In this document: positions 42,024-50,448 of the stretch, piece by piece
Layout of the letters: each line of letters opens with the position of its first letter
Position numbering within the stretch: position 1 is the first letter of the stretch
Source of the DNA: JBBRQP01 sp038226175
GTDB taxonomy: Bacteria > Cyanobacteriota > Cyanobacteriia > Gloeobacterales > Anthocerotibacteraceae
Assembly: GCA_038226175.1 (NCBI GenBank)
Contig: JBBRQP010000013.1
Coordinates: 1-50,448 of the forward strand
Length of the DNA stretch: 50,448 nucleotides
Direction: 5' to 3'
The notes under the pieces: model-generated
What the model saw: the letters and a program-made list of their open reading frames with translations, nothing else
Database searches by the model: none
What the model was told of the DNA's origin: nothing
Program-made: the position numbers and the translations under genes

Positions 42024-43178
42024 TTGGGGGCGACCGACAAGAGCAGCATGGTTGTGATTAAGCGCGAAGGTTACAACAGAGGTATGGGTGTACTTGCTGA
42101 TTTGCTAAATGGAACACTAGCGGGTCAACGCCTAGGAGCAACGGCTTATTGGGTATTGCCTGGTTTGGTTAATGCCCACGATCACCTGGAATTTAATCTT
42201 TTTCCACGCCTAGGTCAGCCTTTTTATAAAAACAGTTACCAATGGGGCGAGGCCATTTATCTGCCTAAAAAAGAGCCATTGCGTTCGATCCTAGCCCTAC
42301 CCAAAAAAGACCGCTTGTTATGGGGTGCCTATCGCAACTTGCTCTCTGGGGTAACGGTGGTTCAACACCATAATGCTTGGCATTGGTCGATGGCTTGGGG
42401 ATTTCCCATTACCGTTTTGCCCTACACTTGGGCGCATTCACCGCATTCTGGCAAAAATATAGCGCGTCAATTTCGGTTAGCCCATGCCCAGCGGCCTTTT
42501 TTTATTCACGGGGCTGAAGGTACAGACCCGGTCACCGCCCAAGAAATTGGTTGGCTCGCCAAACATGAATTTTTATCCTCAAAAACCGTCGTCATCCATG
42601 GCCTCAATCTCAGCCCTCAGGATATTGCTAGTCTAAAAAAAGCTGGAGTCGCAGTAGTCTGGTGTCCGGCGAGCAATGCGTATCTCTATGGTCAAACAGC
42701 ACCCATCCCAGCTTTGCTGGATCAGGGGATTCCGGTTGCCCTAGGCAGTGACAGCACTATTTCAGGTAGTACAGATTTGCTTGCCGAAATCCACTTTGCC
42801 CGTGGTTTGGGTCTGGTTGATGATGAAGTTTTGTATGGCATGGTCACGAATACGGCTCTCAAGATTTTGGGTCAAACAACCACTCAGGCGGCACGCGCAC
42901 AAGACTTTCTCTTGGTTGAAGCCCCCCAAGCTACGACTGCGGTCGAAGCTCTATTTGCGACTACGCCAACAACCTTACAGCTGGTAGTGAGCCAAGGAAA
43001 GGTACGTTTAGCTGCGGCTGATATGCTGCCACACCTGGGAAAACACCATGGGCTACAGCCGCTTTTAATCGATAAACAGGTGCGCTATGTTCCACAGGAA
43101 TTGATTCAGCTACTCCGTCGCACCGAAAAGAAGTTAGGAAAACGGCTCTATTTTGGACGGACATTACAGGAAAATTAA
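42024..43178 (+). CDS. Amidohydrolase superfamily protein
   Basis: 384 residues. The metal-dependent hydrolase core is visible: WVLPGLVNAHDHLEFN with the HxH pair, GVTVVQHHNAWHW, FFIHGAEGT, VVIHGLN with a third His, CPASNAYLYG and VALGSDSTISGS with the catalytic Asp. This is the TRZ/ATZ-like branch that deaminates or dechlorinates nucleobase-like rings; the substrate is unknown. TTG 42024 opens the frame; ATG 42048 (MVVIKREG) or ATG 42084 (MGVLADLL) are possible starts, none with a strong ribosome-binding site. It is convergent with the MFS gene. Confidence 0.82.
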   Translation: MGATDKSSMVVIKREGYNRGMGVLADLLNGTLAGQRLGATAYWVLPGLVNAHDHLEFNLFPRLGQPFYKNSYQWGEAIYLPKKEPLRSILALPKKDRLLWGAYRNLLSGVTVVQHHNAWHWSMAWGFPITVLPYTWAHSPHSGKNIARQFRLAHAQRPFFIHGAEGTDPVTAQEIGWLAKHEFLSSKTVVIHGLNLSPQDIASLKKAGVAVVWCPASNAYLYGQTAPIPALLDQGIPVALGSDSTISGSTDLLAEIHFARGLGLVDDEVLYGMVTNTALKILGQTTTQAARAQDFLLVEAPQATTAVEALFATTPTTLQLVVSQGKVRLAAADMLPHLGKHHGLQPLLIDKQVRYVPQELIQLLRRTEKKLGKRLYFGRTLQEN

Positions 43179-43202
43179 TTATGCCGCGCAAGCTAAAATC
43201 AT

Positions 43203-44405
43203 TCAAGCTAAGGGACTCGCATCTCGATGCTGCCAAAATAGAAACGCCCCAGCACTCATCAAAAGAGCCGTTATACCAAAACTCACGCTAGCTCCGTAAA
43301 AAGACCATAACCAGCCAACGCCTAGACTACTCACCAAATCCCCCAAACCATTAACTGCGGCTAAGGTTCCAAACCCAATTCCTCGGGTCTGTTCCGGTAA
43401 AAGCTCGGCTGCCAGAGAATCTTCTAGGGTTTCTTCTATACCAACACAAGCCCCACCCAAAATAAAAACTAGAGCTAGCCACGGCAATGTATGCACCTGA
43501 AAAGCCAGTAGTAAGCTCATCATCACACCCAGTCCGTAGCCCATAGCCAAAAGTTTTCGTTTATCTAAGCGGTCAGCCAAAATCCCGGCGGGATAAGAAA
43601 TGCCTGCATAAACTATATTATGGAGCGCGTACAAAGCAATACTCCAAGCTGTAGCCTGAGCTGCACCTAAGCTGGGAGTAAGCATCATCACAGCATAGAG
43701 AATCAGTAACGAATGGGCAAAATCTCCCGCTCCAAATAAACCTACACCCCGCAAGAAAACTGAAAATTCATGGGGTAACCCGCGCAAACTGGCCAAAAAA
43801 GGACGTGGATGACACTCCCGGTCAGGAGTTTCTTTGACCAAAAAAATAATTGCTAAGACAGGTAACACAGCTAAACCTGCCGCAAGCCATAGCAATGACC
43901 CATAAGTCCAGCCCCAAGCCAACAAACTCAGAGCCGCTAGGGGTGCCACAATTGCACCAGTGGTATCCATAGTGCGTTCAAAGCCAAAGGCACGACCATA
44001 ACTTGCCGGGCTAACAGCTTCTGCCAGTAGTGCTTTACGAGCTGGGGTGCGTATACCCCGCGAGACCCAGGCTAAGCCCCGCCCTAGCAATACAATAGGC
44101 CAAGTCGTTGCCAGCGCCATCACACCTGTCGCTGCCACCATGCCGCCATAACCTGCGACACACAAGGGCTTGCGTCGCGCCAAACGGTCAGTTAACCAGC
44201 CACCATAAAATTTTGCAACGCTAGATAAACCATCAGCCACACCTTCGATAGTGCCTAAAACCCCTGCTGCCACGCCCATGCTAGCTAAAAGACTCGGCAA
44301 AAGTGCTGTCACCATTTCGTGGCTGAGGTCGCTAAATAAGGAAGCCATCCCAATGCCAAGAATGGTGCTATTGAACCACCTTGCTGTAGACAAGGTTTTT
44401 TCCAT
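43203..44405 (-). CDS. MFS transporter
   Basis: 400 residues with about 12 membrane helices. The MFS pattern is shown by DGLSSVAKFYGGWLTDRLARRKPL in loop 2-3, RGLAWVSRGIRTPARKALLAEAV and, in the second half, ISYPAGILADRLDKRKLL. The front portion, with ILGIGMASLFSDLSHEMVTALLPSLLASMG, is typical of one group of bacterial MFS proteins of unclear substrate, some tied to drug or metal export. It starts at ATG 44405 and diverges from ilvD with 59 bases between. No substrate can be named. Confidence 0.88.
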   Translation of the reverse strand: MEKTLSTARWFNSTILGIGMASLFSDLSHEMVTALLPSLLASMGVAAGVLGTIEGVADGLSSVAKFYGGWLTDRLARRKPLCVAGYGGMVAATGVMALATTWPIVLLGRGLAWVSRGIRTPARKALLAEAVSPASYGRAFGFERTMDTTGAIVAPLAALSLLAWGWTYGSLLWLAAGLAVLPVLAIIFLVKETPDRECHPRPFLASLRGLPHEFSVFLRGVGLFGAGDFAHSLLILYAVMMLTPSLGAAQATAWSIALYALHNIVYAGISYPAGILADRLDKRKLLAMGYGLGVMMSLLLAFQVHTLPWLALVFILGGACVGIEETLEDSLAAELLPEQTRGIGFGTLAAVNGLGDLVSSLGVGWLWSFYGASVSFGITALLMSAGAFLFWQHRDASPLA

Positions 44406-44464
44406 CGCAAGCTACCCCCAGAAACCGCTATATTTGTTACCATTCACCTTTTGTTTGCCTTGCC

Positions 44465-46138
44465 ATGACGCTCAATCATTACAGTCGCCGCATCACTCAG
44501 CGTAACTCTCAAGCTGCTTCGCAAGCTATGCTCTACGGCGTGGGCTTAAGTGCTGAAGATATGAATAAAGCCCAAGTCGGTATTTGTAGCATGTGGTACG
44601 AGGGTAACCCCTGCAATATGCACTTACTTGATCTCGCTGCTGAAGTTAAAAAAGGTGTACAAGCAGCAGACTTAGTGGGTTTACGCTTTAACACGATTGG
44701 CGTGAGTGACGGTATCTCAATGGGTACGGAGGGGATGAATTTCTCGCTCCAGTCACGCGATATCATTGCCGACTCGATTGAAACTGTCATGTCAGCACAG
44801 TGGTATGACGCTTGTATCGCCATTCCTGGCTGTGACAAAAATATGCCCGGAGCTTTGATTGCTATGGGACGGCTCAATCGTCCGAGTTTGATGGTCTATG
44901 GTGGCACGATCCGACCGGGCTACTGGGAAGGGCAAAAGCTGGATATCGTCTCGGCCTTCCAGAGTTATGGCGAATTTATCCAAGGCCGCATTGACGAGAA
45001 AGCCCTCAAAAATGTTTTTCAACATGCCTGTCCGGGGGCTGGTGCCTGTGGCGGCATGTATACCGCCAATACGATGGCCTCAGCGATTGAAGCCTTGGGT
45101 ATGAGTTTGCCCTATAGTTCGTCAATTCCGGCTACTGCACCTGAAAAGATCGCCGAATGTCATCAAGCTGGTGCGGCAATTCGGCTATTGCTAGAACGCG
45201 ATATCAAACCCAGTGATATTATGACCCGTGCTGCGTTTGAGAATGCGATTACCTTGATTATGGCTTTAGGTGGTTCGACCAATGCGGTTTTGCACTTAAT
45301 TGCGATGGCCCGCGCTGTGGATGTTAGCCTGACCCTGGATGATTTCCAAATCATTAGTGACCGGGTGCCCCTTGTTGCCGATTTGAAGCCTAGTGGCAAA
45401 TATGTGATGGAAGATTTACACTTGGTCGGCGGTACCCCAGCTGTCTTGAAACTGCTGCTCAAAGAAGGCTTTATCCACGGTGATTGCCTGACGGTGACCG
45501 GAAAAACCCTGGCTGAAAATTTGGCTCCCTTGCCTGACTTACAGGTAGGCCAGAGTGTCATCTATCCCTTATCTGCCCCTATCAAGTCCAGCGGTCATTT
45601 GCAGATTTTGTATGGTAACTTAGCCACCCATGGTGCAGTTGCCAAAATCACAGGTAAAGAAGGACTAGAATTTACCGGGCCAGCCTTGGTATTTGACTCA
45701 GAAGAAGCGACCCTCGCTGCCCTAGAACGCCAAGAGATCACCGCTGGTTCGGTCGTGATCATCCGCTACGAAGGGCCTAAAGGCGGGCCGGGCATGAGTG
45801 AGATGTTAACGGTCACAGCGACAATTATGGGTGCTGGCTTAGGCAATAGTGTGGCACTGATTACCGATGGGCGTTTCTCCGGTGGTACCCATGGTTTTGT
45901 AGTGGGTCATGTGACGCCTGAGGCGCAAGAGGGTGGTTTGATCGCGCTCATCGAAAACGGCGATGTGATTACGGTTGATGCTGACAAAAATCAAATCTTT
46001 GCTCACCTAGATGAAGCTATGATCGCCCAACGCCGCGCCCACTGGCAAGCCCCGCCCCTCAAAGTAACCCGAGGCACACTGTACAAATACATCAAAAATG
46101 TGAAGACAGCTTCTGAAGGCTGTGTCACCGATGAGTAA
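44465..46138 (+). CDS. ilvD: Dihydroxy-acid dehydratase
   Basis: IlvD removes water from dihydroxy acids in valine, leucine and isoleucine synthesis. 557 residues with the iron-sulfur cluster cysteines in EGNPCNMHL, PGCDKNMPGA and HACPGAGACGGMYTANTM, then LGGSTNAVLHLIA, EGPKGGPGMSEM and the C-terminal DGRFSGGTHGFVVGHVTPEA. Cyanobacterial members carry a [2Fe-2S] cluster. It starts at ATG 44465. A SnoaL-like gene follows after six bases, presumably in one operon. Confidence 0.98.
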   Translation: MTLNHYSRRITQRNSQAASQAMLYGVGLSAEDMNKAQVGICSMWYEGNPCNMHLLDLAAEVKKGVQAADLVGLRFNTIGVSDGISMGTEGMNFSLQSRDIIADSIETVMSAQWYDACIAIPGCDKNMPGALIAMGRLNRPSLMVYGGTIRPGYWEGQKLDIVSAFQSYGEFIQGRIDEKALKNVFQHACPGAGACGGMYTANTMASAIEALGMSLPYSSSIPATAPEKIAECHQAGAAIRLLLERDIKPSDIMTRAAFENAITLIMALGGSTNAVLHLIAMARAVDVSLTLDDFQIISDRVPLVADLKPSGKYVMEDLHLVGGTPAVLKLLLKEGFIHGDCLTVTGKTLAENLAPLPDLQVGQSVIYPLSAPIKSSGHLQILYGNLATHGAVAKITGKEGLEFTGPALVFDSEEATLAALERQEITAGSVVIIRYEGPKGGPGMSEMLTVTATIMGAGLGNSVALITDGRFSGGTHGFVVGHVTPEAQEGGLIALIENGDVITVDADKNQIFAHLDEAMIAQRRAHWQAPPLKVTRGTLYKYIKNVKTASEGCVTDE

Positions 46139-46144
46139 ATCTCT

Positions 46145-46534
46145 GTGAGTGATGCCCGTCAAAAAATCCTCGCAGTCAATGACGCCTTCTATCGGGCATT
46201 TGAGAAAAAAGATATCGAAGCCATGCGCGCTGTCTGGTCACAGGGAACAGGCAGCTCCTGCATTCATCCGGGGCGTCCTGCTCTCAAGGGTTGGTCAGCG
46301 GTGCAATTAACCTGGGAGAAGATTTTTAAAACCACCGCTTATTTAGAAATCGATCTCGAGATTATTAGCCTCGAAGTCAGTGATGCCCTCGCCTATGTTG
46401 TCTTGCTCGAGAACGTCTTACAAATGGCAGGCGGGCGCAAAAATCAAGTGCAGACTATCGCCACCAATGTTTTTGAACGCCTAGGCACAGAGTGGTATTT
46501 GGTGCATCATCACGGGAGCTTTTTACCGCGCTAA
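46145..46534 (+). CDS. SnoaL-like (NTF2-fold) protein
   Basis: 129 residues from GTG 46145, six bases after the ilvD stop. The small alpha/beta barrel pattern is clear: VNDAFYRAFEKKDIEAMRAVWSQG, CIHPGRPALKGWSAVQLTWEKIF, ALAYVVLLENV and VFERLGTEWYLVHHHGSFL. These are the blocks of the DUF4440/SnoaL_3 group, usually small enzymes or ligand binders. Nothing links it to branched amino acids beyond position. Confidence 0.85.
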   Translation: MSDARQKILAVNDAFYRAFEKKDIEAMRAVWSQGTGSSCIHPGRPALKGWSAVQLTWEKIFKTTAYLEIDLEIISLEVSDALAYVVLLENVLQMAGGRKNQVQTIATNVFERLGTEWYLVHHHGSFLPR

Positions 46535-46573
46535 GCGCAGTAGTGTAAAGTAGGTCTAGCTTTAGGGCAACCC

Positions 46574-47497
46574 ATGTCTACAGGTTCTCAGTCCACGGTT
46601 GTCGCAGCTCTGATTGCTAACGCGCTGATTACTGTCAGCAAAATTGGTGCTGCGGTTGTCTCAGGCTCGACCGCCATGCTCGCCGAGTCACTGCACTCCT
46701 GTGCCGATACAGCCAACCAAGGCTTACTCCTCTATGGCCTAAATCTTGGTAAACGACCGGCGGATCAACGTCGTCCTTTGGGTTATGGGCGTGAAATTTA
46801 TTTTTGGACATTTACAGTCAGTGTAGTTATTTTTTTCTTAGGTGGAGTGTTTGCGATTTATGAGGGTTTACACAAGATTTTTGAGGCCGAGGCGCACCCG
46901 ATTGACCCCTTTTGGACGTATATCGTCCTCGCCTCCTCGATTGTCTTTGAAGGATACTCGTTTAACGTAGGTCTCAAAGAATTTAATGAATACCGTGAGG
47001 GGCGACCTTTTTGGCAAACTTTACGTGAGACCCGTGACCCTGTCGTACCGACGGTTTTATTTGAAGACTCAGCGGCAATTTTGGGCTCAATCATTGCGAT
47101 GGTTGGTGTTTGGATTTCCACTACCTACAAATTGCCCTTCGTGGATGGTTTGGCTTCGGTAGTAATTGGTCTGGTGTTATGTAGTGTGGGTATATTTTTG
47201 GCCATTGAGTCGCGTTCGTTACTGATTGGTGAAGGGGCGAGTGATGAAGACTACGAAAAAGTCCGTGCCAGTATCAGCACTATTCCTGAAATTATTAGCA
47301 TCAAAGAATTGCTTATGCCCCAGCTTGGCCCTGATGAAATTATGGTCAATCTTGCGGTTACATTTCGCCCTGATCTAACTATTGAGCAAGTAGAGCAAGT
47401 GATTGACCGAACCGAAGAAGCTATTCATGCCCAAGTCCCCCAAGTGCGCCGGATTTTTATTGAAGCTGAGTCCCTCAAAACCCTCTCCAAAAGTTAA
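46574..47497 (+). CDS. Cation diffusion facilitator (ZnT9-like branch)
   Basis: 307 residues. Membrane helices 1-2 carry AMLAESLHSCADTANQGLLLYG with the HSCAD metal site; a second site would be in FEDSAAILGSIIAMVGV, which has Asp but not the HDxxD of zinc-exporting CDFs, a pattern I associate with ZnT9-like members. The C-terminal 80 residues are the cytoplasmic domain (EDYEKVRASISTIPEIISIKELL, FRPDLTIEQVEQVIDRTEEAIHAQVPQVRRIFIEAE). Substrate metal unknown. Confidence 0.88.
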   Translation: MSTGSQSTVVAALIANALITVSKIGAAVVSGSTAMLAESLHSCADTANQGLLLYGLNLGKRPADQRRPLGYGREIYFWTFTVSVVIFFLGGVFAIYEGLHKIFEAEAHPIDPFWTYIVLASSIVFEGYSFNVGLKEFNEYREGRPFWQTLRETRDPVVPTVLFEDSAAILGSIIAMVGVWISTTYKLPFVDGLASVVIGLVLCSVGIFLAIESRSLLIGEGASDEDYEKVRASISTIPEIISIKELLMPQLGPDEIMVNLAVTFRPDLTIEQVEQVIDRTEEAIHAQVPQVRRIFIEAESLKTLSKS

Positions 47498-47561
47498 TCT
47501 GCCCACCCTCTTGATCTTCCCCGTCACAAACGCTCAAATAGATGCAGAGCCGGAGTAAGCT

Positions 47562-48173
47562 ATGTTCGATAAACTCTTTAAAAAAACCGAACCCGGTGAT
47601 GACCATAGTAATCGCGTGCCCCCCGGACAATATTTGACCCAGGGGTTTCCGGTGTTGACCTATCCAGCGGATGGCACACCGCATATTGCCACTAGTGACT
47701 GGCGGTTTCGGGTATGGGGGCTGACAGAGGAAAAAGAATTCACATGGCAAGATTTTCAGGATATGCCCCAAACTGAACTTACGGCTGACTTTCATTGTGT
47801 AACTCGTTGGTCAAAACTTGATGTGAAATGGCGTGGTGTAAAAATTGTAGACTTTCTGACCTATATCAAGGTTGATCCTCAGGCTACCGATGTCCTCGAG
47901 CACTGCTATGGCGGCTATACAACCAATGTCAGCCTTGAAGACTTTAGCAAACAGGAAAATCTGCTTACCCATACCCTTTTTGGAGAAACTCTACCCGCTG
48001 AACATGGCGGACCGATGCGTTCCTTGATTCCCCATCTTTATGCTTGGAAAAGTGCTAAGTGGATCAATGGTCTGGAGTTTTTGGCTGAAGAAAAGCTAGG
48101 TTTCTGGGAAGTCAATGGCTACCATCGGCGTGGTGAACCCTGGGCAGAAGAGCGGTATAGCAGTCTATCTTAA
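47562..48173 (+). CDS. Small sulfite-oxidase-fold molybdopterin protein
   Basis: 203 residues of the SUOX/YedY-like fold: WRFRVWGLTEEKEFTWQDFQDMPQTELTADFHCVTRWS, where Cys79 would bind molybdenum, then WRGVKIVDFLTYI, HCYGGYTTNVSLEDF, PAEHGGPMRSLIPHLYAWKSAKWINGLEF and GFWEVNGYHRRGEPWAEERY. No signal peptide or TAT motif is visible, so a cytoplasmic place is likely. The natural substrate is unknown; sulfite oxidation cannot be assumed. ATG 47562 has GGAG near 47551. Confidence 0.88.
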   Translation: MFDKLFKKTEPGDDHSNRVPPGQYLTQGFPVLTYPADGTPHIATSDWRFRVWGLTEEKEFTWQDFQDMPQTELTADFHCVTRWSKLDVKWRGVKIVDFLTYIKVDPQATDVLEHCYGGYTTNVSLEDFSKQENLLTHTLFGETLPAEHGGPMRSLIPHLYAWKSAKWINGLEFLAEEKLGFWEVNGYHRRGEPWAEERYSSLS

Positions 48174-48809
48174 AATTTTTGCTCAAGCCGTAAGCTCAGT
48201 ATGTGCAAATCTAGAGGGTTTTCTGCTAGTTATTCGAGTTGACTAGGCTTCAGTTGCTGAACCTGAATAGCTCAGTAGACCCCCTAACGGTAGGGTTAAA
48301 AAGCTTAACTTTACTTGAGCCGTAGCGAAGTACCAAGTTCTACTAGATGAGCAAAGATAAGGTTTTCACCTGATTGTAGAGCGGTGCAGCTGGCCTCAAG
48401 GTCTGCTTCTATCCATGTCCGTTGGCAGTGTAGGAGGAATGCATCTCACTCATTTTATGAGTATTAATACTTGTCGTCTGCTCAACTTGCCTGAGTTGCT
48501 TGGTTGCGCATGAGCGAACATAGAGTGTCTTGACATGCACTCAAACCTATGGACTCTTCTCAACAGGCTGTTTACCTAATAAGCATTTGTACTCATTCAA
48601 AAGTTGATAGACACTTCAACGAATTTACGTTTTGCGATAATGGCAATAAACCAAAGCATGTGACAGCGAGGCAACAAACGCTTCTTCGGGGTCAGCAGAG
48701 GCGGGCATTGCAGTACCATCATCGAATTGCCAGACATGTTCGCGGTGATCCGTAAATTTTTCTTGGCGATTTGCCTAGTGACTCGTGGCGATATTTTCGA
48801 TTATGGGTA

Positions 48810-48837
48810 TTGACTGGATGCAACCTCAATTTAATAT
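48810..48837 (+). promoter_or_regulatory. Possible sigma-70-type promoter of the porin
   Basis: TTGACT at 48810-48815 and TAATAT at 48832-48837 are spaced by 16 bases. If used, the porin mRNA would carry a leader of about 340 bases. AT-rich DNA nearby also offers TATAAT at 48845-48850 without a partner. Confidence 0.35.
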
Positions 48838-49074
48838 ACAGTCCTATAATTTTTTATCTATGCATTTCATCAGTTTCATAGTTTTTTGATATATGTTTTC
48901 TCTTATACAATCAGGGTGTGCAGCAGTCTTTGAGGAGCAACGGGAGCACTTGCACCGTCCACCCAGGCTTGTTGGCGTGATGTAGGGTAAATCGTACCTG
49001 TGCGTACTTACTAACATCTCCATGGCGATCCGAAGGGGGCATTATTAGTGCTGCCTAGGAAATATAAATTCATG

Positions 49075-49094
49075 CCCGTTCAAATTTGAACGGG
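49075..49094. promoter_or_regulatory. 20-base perfect palindrome upstream of the porin
   Basis: CCCGTTCAAATTTGAACGGG is its own reverse complement and lies 92 bases before the porin ATG. It could be a binding site for a dimeric regulator or a hairpin in the leader. Confidence 0.45.
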
Positions 49095-49185
49095 TAACTC
49101 TGGATTTGTGATGAACTAGACCTTGGTTTTTGCTCCTTCTGGATTGTTGTAAGTGGCTCAGTACTATTTCGCTAGGAGAAAAGCT

Positions 49186-50328
49186 ATGGATGGATGTTGG
49201 AGGAAGTGGGCATGGGCAGCTAGCCTGCTGTTAGCTTGGAGCAGCTCAGTATTAGCAGCACCAGAAAATCTAACGGTCGAAAGTTACATGCGGGAGACCA
49301 CAGCTCAAGTCTCCTCGGTTTCAGAACTGTCAGATGTCGATCCTAATTCCTGGGCTTTTCAAGCGCTCAAGAGTATTGTCGAGCGTTACAGTTGTCTAGA
49401 GGGTTACCCCAACAAAAACTATCGGGGCAATAAACCTCTCTCTCGCTACGAATTTGCTGCTGGCCTCAATGCCTGTCTGGATAAGGTCAATGAGCTCATC
49501 ACAGCGGGGACAGCCAACCTAGCTTCCAAAGATGACCTTGAAACCCTACGCAAGCTCCAAAGTGAGTTTCGTAGTGAATTGACCGAACTGCGGGGGCGAG
49601 TGGATGACCTTCTGGTCAAGACCAAGGAGCTTGAGGCTCAGCAGTTTAGCCCTATCACTAAGCTGGATGGATCGGTGGTGACAGCGGTGACCGGTGGCAG
49701 CAGCGGGGGTTCGATCTTCTCGGGTGCCGCGCTGGGTGTGGGCTCGGCCTACGGCGATGCGTTGGGAGCGCGAGTCATTCCTGGAACAGCGGCCAATACA
49801 ACGGTTGTGGGGCGCACTACCTTAAATTTACGGACAACTTTTTCCGGTAATGATGACCTGCTCATTCGCCTCGTTGGTGTCACCGGTCAAGGTATTGATG
49901 CAACCTATCCCGGCATTGCCAACGGCTTTGGAACCCTCTTCTATAGCGGTAACGCGGGTGGATCCTTCGACGGCTCGGCCTCAGGGCCTGTTCCCACCAA
50001 TGGTCTCGCCAACGTCACCATTGATAGAGTGCGCTATATCAAGCCCCTTAGCTCCAATTTTCGCCTCTATGGGGGACCACGCATCGCGATGTTTGAATTT
50101 ATCGATAACAACAGCTTCGCCAACAACGACGAAGTAGACTTCTCCAGTGGCCGCTTCATCGTCAGTCCCTTGGTCAACTTTGTGCCCTTCGGCTCTGGCG
50201 GTGGTTTCGATTGGGATATCACACCTTCTTTGAACTGGCGGGCACTCTATCTTGCGGCCAATGCTGGGGCATCCACAGGCTTTGGCTCTGGCGGTCTCAC
50301 TGGTGGTTCTAATACTCTTTCCGTTTGA
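49186..50328 (+). CDS. SLH-domain outer-membrane porin, truncated at its 3' end by an insertion
   Basis: ATG 49186 is chosen because AGGAGAA lies five bases before it; the longer frame from GTG 49153 adds residues with no porin pattern. 380 residues: signal peptide cut near VLA-APE (24), SLH domain 49-104 (DVDPNSWAFQALKSIVERY, YRGNKPLSRYEFAAGLNACL), coiled coil at 112-150, then strands of the OprB-like barrel (VVGRTTLNLRTTFSG, FRLYGGPRIAMFEF). Family members are normally over 500 residues; this one ends after the first barrel half with GGSNTLSV. A transposase frame begins right there, so the last codons are probably element DNA. SLH porins anchor the outer membrane to the wall and admit small solutes or iron. 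Confidence 0.85.
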   Translation: MDGCWRKWAWAASLLLAWSSSVLAAPENLTVESYMRETTAQVSSVSELSDVDPNSWAFQALKSIVERYSCLEGYPNKNYRGNKPLSRYEFAAGLNACLDKVNELITAGTANLASKDDLETLRKLQSEFRSELTELRGRVDDLLVKTKELEAQQFSPITKLDGSVVTAVTGGSSGGSIFSGAALGVGSAYGDALGARVIPGTAANTTVVGRTTLNLRTTFSGNDDLLIRLVGVTGQGIDATYPGIANGFGTLFYSGNAGGSFDGSASGPVPTNGLANVTIDRVRYIKPLSSNFRLYGGPRIAMFEFIDNNSFANNDEVDFSSGRFIVSPLVNFVPFGSGGGFDWDITPSLNWRALYLAANAGASTGFGSGGLTGGSNTLSV

Positions 50329-50448
50329 TTAGCAGGTTTTTGTTCTGGGCCACCAGTGGTAGAACAAGTATCTCTTGAGCAACTCGGTCTGCTTTGATAA
50401 ACTACGACATCGTTGCTCTAATCGCTCTTCCACTTCTTCAATCGTCAC
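50315..50448 (-). mobile_element. IS630/Tc1-type element, one end (runs off the right edge)
   Basis: Inferred from the transposase C-terminus on the minus strand and the sudden end of the porin. IS630-type elements insert at TA; TA occurs at 50313-50314 just before CTCTTTCC. The inverted repeat cannot be confirmed with only one end. Confidence 0.5.
50329..50448 (-). CDS. Transposase C-terminal fragment, probably IS630 type (runs off the right edge)
   Basis: The minus strand is open for 40 codons to the window edge, ending with TAA at 50329-50331. The translation is VTIEEVEERLEQRCRSLS then KQTELLKRYLFYHWWPRTKTC. The ending ...YHWWP is what I recall from cyanobacterial IS630-type transposases. 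Only the last 39 residues are visible, so the family call is tentative. Confidence 0.55.
   Translation of the reverse strand: MTIEEVEERLEQRCRSLSKQTELLKRYLFYHWWPRTKTC

Larger units (their letters stand above)
48174..49185. other. Gene-free 1-kb stretch upstream of the porin
   Basis: No frame here looks like a gene; a 68-codon frame at 48549-48755 has no ribosome-binding site and no recognisable content. I tested by eye for tmRNA, RNase P RNA, SRP RNA and 6S RNA hallmarks and found none. There are small inverted repeats (CCCT-AGGG at 48283-48297; ACTCAT-ATGAGT near 48448-48463), a possible promoter at 48810-48837 and a 20-base palindrome at 49075-49094. An unknown non-coding RNA or a decayed gene are both possible. 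Confidence 0.4.

Noticed and set aside
48230..48480. Possible tmRNA, RNase P RNA or 6S RNA
   Set aside because: None of the conserved segments of these RNAs could be found by eye on either strand.
48549..48755. 68-codon frame in the gene-free region before the porin
   Set aside because: No ribosome-binding site, basic and His-rich composition unlike a folded protein, no known pattern.

Overview
The window is bacterial chromosome from a cyanobacterium. The strongest lineage markers are petH (ferredoxin-NADP+ reductase), the cruF-cruG pair for myxol-type carotenoid glycosides, cyanobacterial families such as DUF3386, DUF2996 and DUF3134, a plastid-type RNase II/R, RNase J and an SLH-domain porin. 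A secreted protein built of Gloeo/Verruco repeats, and an FNR without the usual phycobilisome-linker domain, fit an unusual or early-branching lineage such as a Gloeobacter relative, but this is inference and I do not name a species. Genes are tightly packed, and five convergent pairs overlap at their 3' ends.

Layout: 1-546 holds the 5' part of a leftward IS605-type tnpB with its terminal hairpin. 847-11221 is mostly minus strand: aroA, queA, rnj (RNase J), lnt, argG, an AstE/AspA-like deacylase, a secreted stalk-domain protein and an orphan polar-amino-acid-type ABC ATPase; a tRNA-Gly(CCC) lies on the plus strand. 11273-19311 holds another ABC ATPase, cruF-cruG, a DAC-like putative nucleotide sensor with an SRPBCC gene, a tandem 6-PTPS/QueD-like gene, DUF3386 and radA. 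19437-20717 is an AT-rich AlbA_2 gene split by an in-frame TGA. 20789-28268 carries a cupin, dnaN, a short UvrC-like GIY-YIG protein, a NERD protein, DUF1003, an ABC exporter and ubiX.

28496-37912 carries the Gloeo/Verruco-repeat protein, DUF2996, ispF, rnr-like RNase, a secreted thioredoxin-fold protein, ndk-dnaG and murE. 38032-38794 is a ruined MntA/HepT-type toxin-antitoxin pair with a MITE-like element inside it; a sister copy of this element sits at 33182-33270. 38855-48173 has a RluA-like protein lacking the usual catalytic Asp, accA, petH, DUF3134, an amidohydrolase, an MFS transporter, ilvD, a SnoaL-like protein, a CDF transporter and a small sulfite-oxidase-fold protein. The last 2.3 kb is a 1-kb gene-free leader, then an SLH porin cut short by what looks like an IS630-type element that runs off the window.

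Most genes are housekeeping (aromatic and branched amino acids, arginine, tRNA modification, DNA replication and repair, envelope, isoprenoid, fatty acid, photosynthetic electron transfer). The accessory signal is mobile-element activity and gene decay. I saw no CRISPR array, prophage or intact new multi-gene defence system. All statements come from reading the sequence; no database search was run.
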